Below are positions 9,036 to 17,080 of a DNA stretch of 64,000 nucleotides, one piece after another. The notes under the pieces were generated by a model. That model was not told where the DNA came from. It did not search any database and saw only the letters and a program-made list of their open reading frames with translations. Made by a program: the position numbers and the translations under genes. Origin of the DNA: Winogradskya consettensis. GTDB taxonomy: Bacteria > Actinomycetota > Actinomycetes > Mycobacteriales > Micromonosporaceae. The stretch is from NCBI RefSeq assembly GCF_018332715.1, contig NZ_BOQP01000008.1, positions 558,001-622,000 on the forward strand. The letters are read 5' to 3'. The first letter of the stretch is position 1; every line of letters starts with the position of its first letter.

Positions 9036-9560
9036 ATGCGGATCGAGCTGGTCACGGGCGACATCACCGCCGAGGAGGTCGATGCCGTTGTCAACGCGGC
9101 CAATTCGTCGTTGCTCGGTGGGGGCGGGGTCGATGGGGCGATCCATCGCAAGGGCGGGCCGGAGATTCTGGCGGAGTGCCGGGCGCTGCGGGCCGGTCAC
9201 TACGGACGGGGGCTCGCTGTCGGGCAGGCCGTCGCGACCACCGCAGGCCGGTTGCCCGCGCGCTGGGTGATCCACACGGTCGGCCCGGTCTACAGCGCCG
9301 ACGTGGACCGGTCGGGGCTGCTGCGGGACTGCTACACGAACTCGCTGATCGTCGCCGACGGGCTCGGAGCGCGTTCGGTCGCATTCCCGCTGATCTCCTC
9401 GGGGGTCTACCGCTGGCCGAAGGAGGACGCCGTCGCGCAGGCCCTCACCGCGCTGCGCGGCCACCCCACCGAGGTGGAGGTGGCCCGCATCGTCGTGTTC
9501 GACCAGCAGACCCGCGAAGCCGCCGACCGGGTCCTCCGGGCCCACCCGGGCCCCGCCTGA
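9036..9560 (+). CDS. Macro-domain protein (O-acetyl-ADP-ribose deacetylase type)
   Basis: A 174-residue single macro domain that should bind ADP-ribose and may hydrolyse O-acetyl-ADP-ribose or remove ADP-ribose from proteins. Family motifs are clear: VVNAANSSLLGGGGVDGAIH near the N-terminus, the IHTVGP strand, and the PLISSGVYRWP loop near the ligand. I chose the ATG at 9036, which follows an AGAGGGAG sequence. An upstream in-frame ATG at 8940 lies in the tandem repeat and would add only repeat-encoded residues. It follows jetC on the same strand, in the position where jetD is usually found, but nothing shows that it works with the Jet proteins. Confidence 0.88.
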   Translation: MRIELVTGDITAEEVDAVVNAANSSLLGGGGVDGAIHRKGGPEILAECRALRAGHYGRGLAVGQAVATTAGRLPARWVIHTVGPVYSADVDRSGLLRDCYTNSLIVADGLGARSVAFPLISSGVYRWPKEDAVAQALTALRGHPTEVEVARIVVFDQQTREAADRVLRAHPGPA

Positions 9561-9569
9561 ACCGACCCG

Positions 9570-10451
9570 TCAGGCGCGCACGAGGCTGAGCACCGTGTCC
9601 ATCGCGCGGAGCCGGTCGGCGCCCTCGCCGAGCAGCCCGTCCGGGACGATCAGCTCGTCGAGGCCGATCGCGCGGTACCCCTCGATGTCCGCCTTGAGCT
9701 GGTCGATCGTGCCGCCGATGACCGGCGGTGTCAGGTCGGCGGGGACCGGGCCGTCAACGACGACGAGCGCCTGCGCCGTACGCGCGATGGACTTGGGGTC
9801 CCGGCCCACCGCCGCGCAGTGATCGTCGAGGACGTTCATCCGGTGCTCGATGATGTCCGGCAGGCCCCAGCTGTTCCACAGGTCGGCGTACTCGGCGACG
9901 ATGCGCAGCATCCGCTTCTCGCCCTTGCCGCCGATCATCAGCGGCAGCGGGTCCTGGACGGGCTTCGGCTCGCAGATGGCATCGGTGAGCTGGTAGTACT
10001 CCCCGTTGACCGTGGTGGCGGGGGTCCGCAGCAGGCCGGTCAGGACCTGCAGGGCCTCGACGAAACGGTCCAGCAGTTGCTTCACGGCGGGCAGCTCGAT
10101 TCCGTACTGTTCGTGCTCGTTCTTCTGCCAGCCCGCGCCGACGCCGAGGGTGAACCGGCCCCCGCTGATCTGATCGACGGTGGCGGCCATGTTGGCGAGC
10201 ACGGCGGGGTGCCGATAGGTGTTGCCGTAGACCAGGGTTCCGATCTGGACGCGGGGAACGACCGCCCCGAGCGCGGCGACCAGCGACCCGCATTCGAGTA
10301 CCGGATGGCGTACATCGGTGCCCGGGCCTTCGTTCGGCATGAAATGGTCGGCGATGTAAACGCCGTCCCAACCCGTGGCGGCGGCGTGCTGTGCCACTTC
10401 GAGGATTTCACCGTACGGCTTGGCGGCGCCGGGCCAGATCGCGATTCGCAT
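9570..10451 (-). CDS. LLM-class F420-dependent oxidoreductase
   Basis: A 293-residue luciferase-like monooxygenase-fold protein, a TIM barrel that in actinobacteria usually takes hydride from coenzyme F420. Typical features are the N-terminal strand MRIAIWP, the GWDGVYIADHF region, the central GGRFTLGVGAGWQ motif that contacts the cofactor phosphate, and PLMIGGKGEKRMLRIVAEYAD. Length is normal. It converges with the macro-domain gene and is divergent from the methyltransferase gene, with starts 58 bp apart. Substrate unknown. Confidence 0.88.
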   Translation of the reverse strand: MRIAIWPGAAKPYGEILEVAQHAAATGWDGVYIADHFMPNEGPGTDVRHPVLECGSLVAALGAVVPRVQIGTLVYGNTYRHPAVLANMAATVDQISGGRFTLGVGAGWQKNEHEQYGIELPAVKQLLDRFVEALQVLTGLLRTPATTVNGEYYQLTDAICEPKPVQDPLPLMIGGKGEKRMLRIVAEYADLWNSWGLPDIIEHRMNVLDDHCAAVGRDPKSIARTAQALVVVDGPVPADLTPPVIGGTIDQLKADIEGYRAIGLDELIVPDGLLGEGADRLRAMDTVLSLVRA

Positions 10452-10509
10452 GGTCCCAGCCTGTCAAAACCCGATTGACCCGCCGTCACCGGACCACCAC
10501 CATCGCGGT

Positions 10510-11262
10510 ATGGACCCGGTGACACGCACCAACAGGACCGCTTGGGAGACGGCGGGCGAGAAGTACGTGCTCGAGCGCGACGATCTGCTCTCCCAGGCCG
10601 TGGCCGGTGGTTCGCTGCACCCGTTCGAGCTCGACCTGCTGCGGGACGTGCTGAACGACCGTCCGCGGGTCGTTCATCTGCAGAGCGGTGACGCCATGGA
10701 CGACCCCGATCTCGTACGCGCCGGAGCGCACTCGGTCCTCGGCGTCGACTTCAGCGCCGTGGCGGTCGCGACCGCCCGCCGTCGCGCGATCGATCTCGGC
10801 CTTCCCTGCGACTACGTCGTCGCGGCGCTGCCCCACGTGCCGGTGCGTTCCGGGAGCGCCGACCTCGTCTACACGGGCAAGGGCGCGCTGATCTGGATGC
10901 CGGACATGACCGCGTGGGCCGGAGAGGTCGCCCGGTTGCTCCGGCCCGGTGGCCACTTCTTCGTCTACGAGCAGCATCCCGCGAATCCGTTGTGGACCTG
11001 GGACCCCGACGTCGCCCGGATCCGGCCGGACCGCAGCTATTTCGGCCGTTCCTTCGTCAACTACGACTTTCCCGCGAACGGCGCGGTCGAATGGCAGTGC
11101 ACCCTCGGTGGAATCGTCACCGCGCTGATCACCGCCGGTCTCGAGATCCGCCACCTCGCCGAGTACGCCGAGCCGTTCTGGCGCATGGGCGGCGTGGAGG
11201 CCGCGGCGTGGGACGGCCGCCTGCCGAACAGTTTCTCCCTGCTCGCCCGGCGCCCGTCGTGA
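10510..11262 (+). CDS. Class I SAM-dependent methyltransferase
   Basis: A 250-residue methyltransferase. The SAM-binding region reads VVHLQSGDAMDDPDLVRAG then VLGVDFS, where motif I has Q-S-G-D rather than the common xGxG. DYVVAALPHVP is the later acidic/aromatic motif and LLRPGGHFFVYE the post-motif strand. This pattern is shared by actinobacterial UbiE-like proteins of unknown substrate. The ATG at 10510 fits the conserved N-terminus (TNRTAWETAGEKYV). A TTGACC lies about 35 bp upstream. Its stop overlaps the GTG of the next gene by 4 bp, so the two are coupled. Confidence 0.85.
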   Translation: MDPVTRTNRTAWETAGEKYVLERDDLLSQAVAGGSLHPFELDLLRDVLNDRPRVVHLQSGDAMDDPDLVRAGAHSVLGVDFSAVAVATARRRAIDLGLPCDYVVAALPHVPVRSGSADLVYTGKGALIWMPDMTAWAGEVARLLRPGGHFFVYEQHPANPLWTWDPDVARIRPDRSYFGRSFVNYDFPANGAVEWQCTLGGIVTALITAGLEIRHLAEYAEPFWRMGGVEAAAWDGRLPNSFSLLARRPS

Positions 11263-11771
11263 TCCCCCGGGAGCGCGCCGTCGAGCTCGCCGAAGCCGCG
11301 CTGCCCGTGAGCGACCCGCTGCTCGTCGTCGCCGCGGTGGAGGAGCACCCGCTCGGCTGGCTGATCTCCTGGCAGACGCCGGCCTTCCTGCGTACCGGCA
11401 GCATCTACGACATGGTCGTCGGCATGGGGCCCTATCTGGTCGACGGTGGCGACGGCAGCGTCCATCAGATCCCCGTCGCCGAGCTGAACGGCTGGGAGGG
11501 TCGCTACCTGCGCGAGGTCAAGGGCGTCCCCGACCCCGACCCGCTGCGCGACGAGATCGCCACGATCGTCCACCGCGACGGCACCCTGCCCGCCATGCGC
11601 CACCTGCGCCGCGCCTGCCCCGCGCTCACCGTCACGCAGGCGAAGGCGTACGTCACGGCCGTACGCGACACCGGCGACCACCCACCGGAGCTGGCCGCCC
11701 TCACCCGCCCCGAGCCGGAACGGAGCCGCCTGGGCTTCACCACCCTGACCGGCCCGGCGCTCGCATGGTAA
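11259..11771 (+). CDS. YrhB / Imm35-like domain protein
   Basis: A 170-residue protein. An N-terminal helix (RERAVELAEAAL) is followed by strands around GWLISWQTPAFLRTG and MGPYLVDGGDGSVHQIP. The GPxxVDxxxGxxxxxP pattern is the hallmark of YrhB/immunity-protein-35 domains, which often neutralise polymorphic toxins. The C-terminal part (VRDTGDHPPELAAL) is unusual. No toxin gene is adjacent; it is coupled to the methyltransferase gene through a GTGA overlap, so a housekeeping or orphan-immunity role is possible. Confidence 0.65.
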   Translation: MIPRERAVELAEAALPVSDPLLVVAAVEEHPLGWLISWQTPAFLRTGSIYDMVVGMGPYLVDGGDGSVHQIPVAELNGWEGRYLREVKGVPDPDPLRDEIATIVHRDGTLPAMRHLRRACPALTVTQAKAYVTAVRDTGDHPPELAALTRPEPERSRLGFTTLTGPALAW

Positions 11772-11816
11772 AGCTGGTACCACGCACGGACCTCGCCGGT
11801 GGGGCAGCATGGAGGC

Positions 11817-12653
11817 ATGAACCACCTCGGTGACGCACTGCGGGCCTGGCGGGACAGGCTGGATCCCGCCGTCGTCGGGTTGCCGCGGCTGTCCCAGCGC
11901 CGGGTGGCGGGCCTGCGCCGCGGCGAGCTGGCACAGCTGGCGGGCATCTCCGTCGAGTACGTCGTGCGTCTCGAGCAGGGCCGGGCCGCGACCCCGTCGG
12001 CGCAGGTCTGCTCGGCCCTCGCCCGCGCCCTGCAGCTCTCCGACGACGAACAGGCCCACCTCCTGCGACTCGCCGGTCACGCCGCGGACCCGGCCCGCAT
12101 CCCGCGGCTGGTCCCGGCGAGCGTGCACCGCATCATGGAGCAACTGGCCGCGAGCCCGGTCGCCGTGTACGACGCGACCTGGCAGCTGGTGCACTGGAAC
12201 GCCCTCTTCGCGGCGACGTTCGGCGACCCGACCCGGCGCGGCACCGAGGACCGCAACGCCCTGATCGCCCACTTCGAGAGCGGCTCGGCCCGGATCCGGC
12301 AGACCCCCGAGGAACGCGACGCCTTCGAGCAGTCCCTGGTCTCCGACCTGCGCGCCACCACCAGCCGCTACCCGGACGACCCCGACGTCGCCGCCGTGGT
12401 CGCCCGGCTGAACCGCAGCCCCCGGTTCCGTGAGCTGTGGGCGCTGGGCTCGGTCGAGGGCCACCACGGCGCGAACAAGATCGCTTTGCACCCCGAGGTC
12501 GGCGAGATCCCCCTCGACACCAGCGTCCTCACCACCCAGGGCACCAACCTGCGCCTCGTCGTCCACACCCCGCGCCCCGGCACCGACGCCCGCAGCAAAC
12601 TCGACCTCCTCGCCGCCATCGGCATCCAGGAAATGGCAGCCAGGAGCACCTGA
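11817..12653 (+). CDS. Helix-turn-helix regulator with MmyB-like ligand-binding domain
   Basis: A 278-residue XRE-type regulator. The N-terminal HTH (residues 20-75) contains RRVAGLRRGELAQLAGIS and YVVRLEQGR. The C-terminal half (about 110-265) matches the MmyB-like PAS-type domain seen in actinobacteria (VYDATWQLVHWNALFAATFGD, NLRLVVHTPRPGTDARSKLD). These proteins often control a neighbouring oxidoreductase. The start is uncertain: ATG at 11817 fits the family, but GGAGG is only 1-2 nt away, and an in-frame GTG lies at 11799. Confidence 0.85.
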   Translation: MNHLGDALRAWRDRLDPAVVGLPRLSQRRVAGLRRGELAQLAGISVEYVVRLEQGRAATPSAQVCSALARALQLSDDEQAHLLRLAGHAADPARIPRLVPASVHRIMEQLAASPVAVYDATWQLVHWNALFAATFGDPTRRGTEDRNALIAHFESGSARIRQTPEERDAFEQSLVSDLRATTSRYPDDPDVAAVVARLNRSPRFRELWALGSVEGHHGANKIALHPEVGEIPLDTSVLTTQGTNLRLVVHTPRPGTDARSKLDLLAAIGIQEMAARST

Positions 12654-12726
12654 CCGCACAAAGCCGGCCGCAACGGTAAAGGCCCGGGAGATGGCCGCCC
12701 GCGCGTCGGCGCAATAGGCTTCCGGC

Positions 12727-13485
12727 ATGACGGATCCGCTCTGGCACGGCCCGGCCGTGGCGCTGCTCAACCTGTTCACCGCCGACGGAAGCGTCGACGC
12801 CCCGGCGACCGCGGCCCTCGCGGCCCGGGTGGTGGGTGCCGGCATCCGCGGTGTGCTGGTCAACGGGAGCACGGGCGAGGCGTCGGCGCTCTCCGACGAC
12901 GAGCGGGTGGCGCTGGTCGCGGCCGTGCGTGCGTCGTGCCCGGACGTGCCGGTGATCGCGGGCGCGTCCGGTGAGTGGGCCGGGCAGGCCGTGGCGCGGG
13001 TGGAGGCGGCGGTGAAGGCGGGCGCGGACGGCGTACTCGTGGCTCCGCCCCGGCTCGGTGGTGATCTTGACCGGTATTTCGAGGCGGTCGCCGCAGCCGC
13101 GGGGGACGTGCCGGTGCTCGCCTATCACTATCCGCCGGTCGCGGGCGGCCCGGTGTCCGTGTCCGCGCTGGCCACGCTGCCGGTGAGCGGCATCAAGGAC
13201 TCCAGCGGCGACCCGGTCCGCCTCGGTCACGAGCTCGACCTCGGCGGCGTGGTCTACACCGGCTCGTCGGCGCTGCTCGGCTATGCGGGCTGGCTCGGTG
13301 CCACGGGGGCGATCGTCGCGGCCGCCAACCTCGTACCCGAGGAATGCCTTGCCGCCTGGGACCGCGACGCGGCCGCGCAGCGTGCCGTGCTCACGGCCGA
13401 ACGCACCGCCAAAGCTCAGCCCGGCGGCTACAAAACCGCAGTGGCGGCACGTTTCGGCACCTCAGCGACCCGCCGCATCGGTTGA
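12727..13485 (+). CDS. Dihydrodipicolinate synthase-family aldolase (DapA-like), short form
   Basis: A 252-residue class I aldolase-family protein. It has the phosphate/carboxylate-binding loop NGSTGEASAL, the catalytic tyrosine of the YHYPP motif (Tyr133) and the Schiff-base lysine in GIKDSSGD (Lys157), so the active site is complete. It is about 40-50 residues shorter than typical DapA because the C-terminal helical region is reduced, which makes genuine lysine-pathway DapA less likely than a 2-keto-acid lyase acting on sugar acids or N-acetylneuraminate-like compounds. Start ATG at 12727. Confidence 0.82.
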   Translation: MTDPLWHGPAVALLNLFTADGSVDAPATAALAARVVGAGIRGVLVNGSTGEASALSDDERVALVAAVRASCPDVPVIAGASGEWAGQAVARVEAAVKAGADGVLVAPPRLGGDLDRYFEAVAAAAGDVPVLAYHYPPVAGGPVSVSALATLPVSGIKDSSGDPVRLGHELDLGGVVYTGSSALLGYAGWLGATGAIVAAANLVPEECLAAWDRDAAAQRAVLTAERTAKAQPGGYKTAVAARFGTSATRRIG

Positions 13486-13611
13486 GCGGGCCCGGGCAAT
13501 GGGGACGTTCGGGACCGGCCCTTTCTCCAGCGATGGGGCCACACGGTCGCCGAGCTGTCGCGGGTGCTGACTCTCCAAGGCGTCCCAGGGTGCGGACTCC
13601 CCCGATGAGTG

Positions 13612-14355
13612 TCAGACGAAGCGGGAAGCGAACGCCGTCAGATCGTCGAGGCTGGTGCTGCTCACCACCAGCCGGGTGACGCCCTGGGCGGCCAGTTCCG
13701 CGACCCGCTCGGCGGTGATGTCCAGCGCGGCCGGGCGGGTGTATTCCTGCGGACGACCGGCGATCTCCCACTGGGCCAGGCGCTCGTCGGGCGTGAGCAT
13801 CCCGCCTGGGTAGAAGCCGTCGCCGCGCAGCGCGGCCCGGCGCGCGGCCGCGCGGCTGGACCCGCCGATGTGAATGGGCAGCGTGCTCGCCCGGTACGGC
13901 TTGGGAAAGCTGCACAGCCCGTCGAAGTCGAAGAACTCCCCGTGGAAACCGACCCCCCGCTCGTCGCCCGCCCACAGCAGCCGCAGCACGTCGATCGCCT
14001 CGTCAGCGCGCCGCCCCCGGCTCGCATAGTCCACACCGACCGCCGCCGCCTCGCCCGGTAGTGCGCCCAGACCCACCGTGAGCAGCCGCATCCGGCCCTT
14101 CGACAGCACGTCGACCGTTGCGAGGCGCTTCGCGAGCGTGACCGGATGGTGGTACGGCAGCAGCAGCACCGCCGTGCCGAGCAGGATCCGGCTGGTGGCG
14201 GCGGCGATGAAGCTCAGGCAGTCCAGCGGATCGAGGTACGGCAGGTCGGGCGGCAACTCGAACGTGCCGAGCCGCGCGCCGGGGTGCAGGACGATGTGTT
14301 CCGGTAGATAGATGGCCTCGAAGCCGCACTGTTCGGCGTGCCGGGCGTACCCCAC
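13612..14355 (-). CDS. TIGR03619-like F420-dependent LLM-class oxidoreductase; N-terminal start anomalous
   Basis: A luciferase-like oxidoreductase with the PEHIVLHP region, the conserved SKGRMRLLTVGLGALPGEAAA cofactor-binding segment and PIHIGGSSRAAARRAALRGDGFYPGG. From the only canonical start, GTG at 14355, the protein is 247 residues and lacks the first beta strand. The frame stays open upstream and encodes a convincing family N-terminus (KFAVSYSPPFHGVDPDTV) back to two ATC codons at 14410-14415. Those ATC codons follow an AAGGGGG ribosome-binding sequence. Translation may start at ATC, or the original ATG may be mutated. Converges with the DapA-like gene. Confidence 0.8.
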   Translation of the reverse strand: MGYARHAEQCGFEAIYLPEHIVLHPGARLGTFELPPDLPYLDPLDCLSFIAAATSRILLGTAVLLLPYHHPVTLAKRLATVDVLSKGRMRLLTVGLGALPGEAAAVGVDYASRGRRADEAIDVLRLLWAGDERGVGFHGEFFDFDGLCSFPKPYRASTLPIHIGGSSRAAARRAALRGDGFYPGGMLTPDERLAQWEIAGRPQEYTRPAALDITAERVAELAAQGVTRLVVSSTSLDDLTAFASRFV

Positions 14356-14530
14356 GACGGTGTCCGGGTCGACGCCGTGGAACGGCGGGCTGTAACTGAC
14401 GGCGAACTTGATGATGACCCCCTTTGCCGCAGGTCACGGTAGGCCTTGACACCGGTGTCAAGGCAATCGATGTTTCGTCGCGGGCTGCTGGGGCACCTCA
14501 GCCAACTACCGACGACATGAGGAGTACGCG

Positions 14531-14836
14531 ATGAAGGTTGTGACATTGGCTGCCGGACTGGCCGTCGGCTACGTGCTCGGGACCCGCGCCGGCCGGGAGA
14601 AGTACGAGCAGATCGTGGCGGGCGCCCGTAGGGCGAGCAGCCACCCGCGCGTGGTGCAGGCGCAGGAGAAGGCGAAGGAGTTCGTGGGTACGGGCACCGA
14701 CGCGGTGACGCAGAAGCTGGCGTCCGTCAACCCGGAGCCCACCACCACCGACCTGAGCGACACGGCCGTTCCCCGCCCGCCGCGCCGCAAGCCGGTCGTC
14801 ACCACCCCTGACGTGGGTACGACCCCCCTGGTATGA
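14531..14836 (+). CDS. Small YtxH-like membrane-associated protein
   Basis: A 101-residue protein. An N-terminal hydrophobic segment (VVTLAAGLAVGYVLG) is followed by TRAGREKYEQI, the motif of small actinobacterial YtxH-like proteins, then an amphipathic helix and a proline/threonine-rich tail. An AGGAGT sequence precedes the ATG at 14531. It is probably a membrane-tethered stress or envelope protein. A strong hairpin follows the stop. Confidence 0.75.
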   Translation: MKVVTLAAGLAVGYVLGTRAGREKYEQIVAGARRASSHPRVVQAQEKAKEFVGTGTDAVTQKLASVNPEPTTTDLSDTAVPRPPRRKPVVTTPDVGTTPLV

Positions 14837-14844
14837 GCAGGTCA

Positions 14845-14872
14845 GCGGCGCGCTCAGGAGTGAGCGCGCCGC
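14845..14872. terminator. Intrinsic-type hairpin after the YtxH-like gene
   Basis: A perfect 12-bp stem, GCGGCGCGCTCA paired with TGAGCGCGCCGC, encloses a GGAG loop, 9 bp after the YtxH-like stop. There is no T-tract, as is common for actinobacterial terminators. It could also act on transcripts from the opposite strand. Confidence 0.75.
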
Positions 14873-14899
14873 TTCGGCGGACGAGGTGACGGCGGTGCC

Positions 14900-16401
14900 G
14901 GACGGTCCTGCTCGGGTTCGATCCCGACGGAGAAGGCCTGATCGGCGGCGACGTCACCTCTTTGCCGTAGTGACGGAAAGTGATCGGGTCGCCGGTGACC
15001 TCGTAGGTGACGTCGACCGGCGTGACCGTGACCCGCAGGACGCTGTCCCGCCAGCGCAGACGGAAACACAGCCGCGGCAGGTGAGCGGGCAGCCGCGGGG
15101 TGAACGACGAGGGTGAACCACTCGCCGTACACCATCATCGCCAGCACCAGATCGGCCTGCTTGACCACCTGCTTGCGATAGAGATTCAGGTACGGGTGGT
15201 GCAGCATCAGCGGGTACTGCTCCCCCTCCGGTGATCGTCCGCCACGGGAAACTCGCCCCGGCCAGCCCCAGCTCACGGGCCCGTTCGCGCGCCGCGTCCA
15301 GGGTGCTGTGCCGCCACCGCAGGGCCAGCCCGGCGCAGGCCGGATGGGTGTACGTCAGCACCGGCAGCACGAACGCCTCGGTGTCCCACAGCGTGTGCCC
15401 GTCGTAACCGTTCCCGGTCAGCCCCTTCGCCGCGATCGGGTGCGGGCCCGCCTGCGCCCCGGCCTGCAGGACGTGGAACATCCCGAACCGCACACCCTGC
15501 TGGACCTCCGGGTCACCGTCCAGTTCGACGTCCGCGGTCGCCCAGAAGTCGTCGAGGTATGCACGCTGCTCCGCGGCGAGGACATCAAATCCGGCGGTCG
15601 CGGCGGCGTCCCGCTCCCGCACCGCGGTCGCTTCAAGATCAACCGCATTCCACGCGTACGCCACCAGCTTGTCGAAGCCCAGCTCCCCACGGCCCGCAGC
15701 GGTCCACCGGATCCGACCGGGTTCGCTGTCGACCTTCCCGTCGGCGCCGGCATGCACCACCGCGGACGCGACCTCGATTCCACTGCGCTCGGTGCGATGG
15801 ACGAGCACATCCTGGTTGTGGGACACGGCGCGGAACGGGCGGGGGATCACCGCGCTGGCCCGCGGATCGTCCCGGGCCCCGGCAACTCCTCGTTCACCAC
15901 GAAATCCGACTCGACCCGCAGCTCAGCGTCCGCTCGCACCGAGTAACGCATCGCGGCCACGGACGGTCACTGGAACGAGACGAGCCGCACGGTACGCAGC
16001 CACACGTCGACGCCGGACGGTGATGTCCACTCCACCTCCCGGGTCAGCGTCCCGGCGCGCAGGTCGAGGACCCGCTCGTGCCGGCGCAGCGTCCCGGTGC
16101 GCAGGTCGAACGGCTCGGCGCCGACGAACAACGCGACCGGTTTGCCGTTCGGGGCGTTGACGACGGTCTGCGTACGCTGCGGAAACGCGTACCCGGCCTC
16201 GGGGTACGTCAGATCGCGTTCCTCGAAGAGCGAGTTGAGATAGGTGCCCGGCATCCCGTCCGGATCCGGCTCCTCGAGGTTCCCGCGCAGCCCGATATGC
16301 CCATTGGCCAGGGCGAACACCGACTCGGACTGCCGCGTGGCGGTAGCGCCGTCCGGCAGGCCGGTCTCGCGGACAACCCATGGCTCAGCGGGCCCGATCA
16401 C
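14900..16401 (-). pseudogene. Decayed glycoside hydrolase family 65 gene (maltose/trehalose phosphorylase-like)
   Basis: Pieces of one GH65 protein appear in order but in different frames. The N-terminal domain starts at GTG 16401 (PWVVRETGLP, GLRGNLEEPDP) and runs to an in-frame TGA at 15967. The frame reopens (SVAAMRYSVRADAELRV), hits a second stop, then shifts near 15850 (VIPRPFRAVSHNQD ... LWDTEAFVLPVLTY). Near 15235 the sequence jumps from FPWRTI straight to HPYLNLYRKQVVKQADLVLA, deleting the catalytic core. The remains of the C-terminal beta domain follow in yet another frame. The total is about 1.5 kb against about 2.35 kb for an intact gene, so no active enzyme can be made. Confidence 0.82.
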
Positions 16402-16406
16402 GCCGC

Positions 16407-16568
16407 TCAGCTGCTCGGGTAGGGCGTGCCGGCGAGCAGGCGCGCGAGGTGGGCCATGTCGTGATCGGCCAGATCGGCCAGCACCTGCCTGCCGAGCAGC
16501 TCCGCACTCGACGACGCCGGTGACTTCTTCAACGTGCACCCGAGCACAATCGCGCGCAGAGTCCCCAC
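16407..16568 (-). pseudogene. Internally deleted flavodoxin-family / NADPH-dependent FMN reductase gene
   Basis: A 53-codon reading frame with a good ribosome binding sequence (GGAAGGGAGAGG) before GTG 16568. It begins with the flavodoxin-like phosphate-loop segment RAIVLGCTLKKSPASSSAE and then runs directly into the conserved C-terminal tail of the same family, AHLARLLAGTPYPSS. The roughly 150 residues that normally lie between are absent, so this looks like a precise in-frame internal deletion. It lies 6 bp upstream of the decayed GH65 gene and is on the same strand. Confidence 0.65.
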
Positions 16569-16657
16569 GGACCTCTCCCTTCCCCCATGATCGCTTCCGG
16601 CCCCCGGTGATACCCCGGCGAAGCCGATACATTCGCGGCGGCCGGTATTGTCGGCCC

Positions 16658-17071
16658 ATGTCCGGCCCTGGAGACGTACCCCCGGAGATCCTGGAACGGC
16701 TGCGCCCGATCTGCCGCACGCTGCCGGAGACGTACGAGGAACCGGCCTGGATCGGCATCCGCTGGCGCATCCGCACCCGCACGGTCGCCCACGTCTACAC
16801 GCCGGACCCTTCGCGCCAGCCGTTCTACGCCCGGTACACGGTCGACGGTGAACCGCCGACGGTGATGACGTTCCGCGCGCCGGCCGGCGAATTGCTCGGG
16901 CTGACTGCCGGCGGCTTCCCGTTCTTCCGCGCCGCCTGGGGCAGCAACGTCGCCGGGGTCCTGCTCGGCGACCACACCGACTGGGCGGAGATCACCGAGA
17001 TCCTGACCGAGAGCTACGCCGAGATGGCCCCGAAGTTCCTTGTCGCCCGTCAGCGCGCGATGGGCCGGTAG
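16658..17071 (+). CDS. MmcQ/YjbR-like (double wing) protein
   Basis: A 137-residue protein resembling the MmcQ/YjbR DUF419 fold. It has an N-terminal helix ending in CRTLPETYEEPAW, a strand with WRIRTRTVAHV, and the C-terminal WAEITEILTESYAEMAPKFLVAR helix. These small proteins have a CyaY-like fold and a suspected DNA-binding role, but no established function. ATG at 16658. It converges with the M56 peptidase gene. Confidence 0.75.
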   Translation: MSGPGDVPPEILERLRPICRTLPETYEEPAWIGIRWRIRTRTVAHVYTPDPSRQPFYARYTVDGEPPTVMTFRAPAGELLGLTAGGFPFFRAAWGSNVAGVLLGDHTDWAEITEILTESYAEMAPKFLVARQRAMGR

Positions 17072-17080
17072 GGGGCCGGC

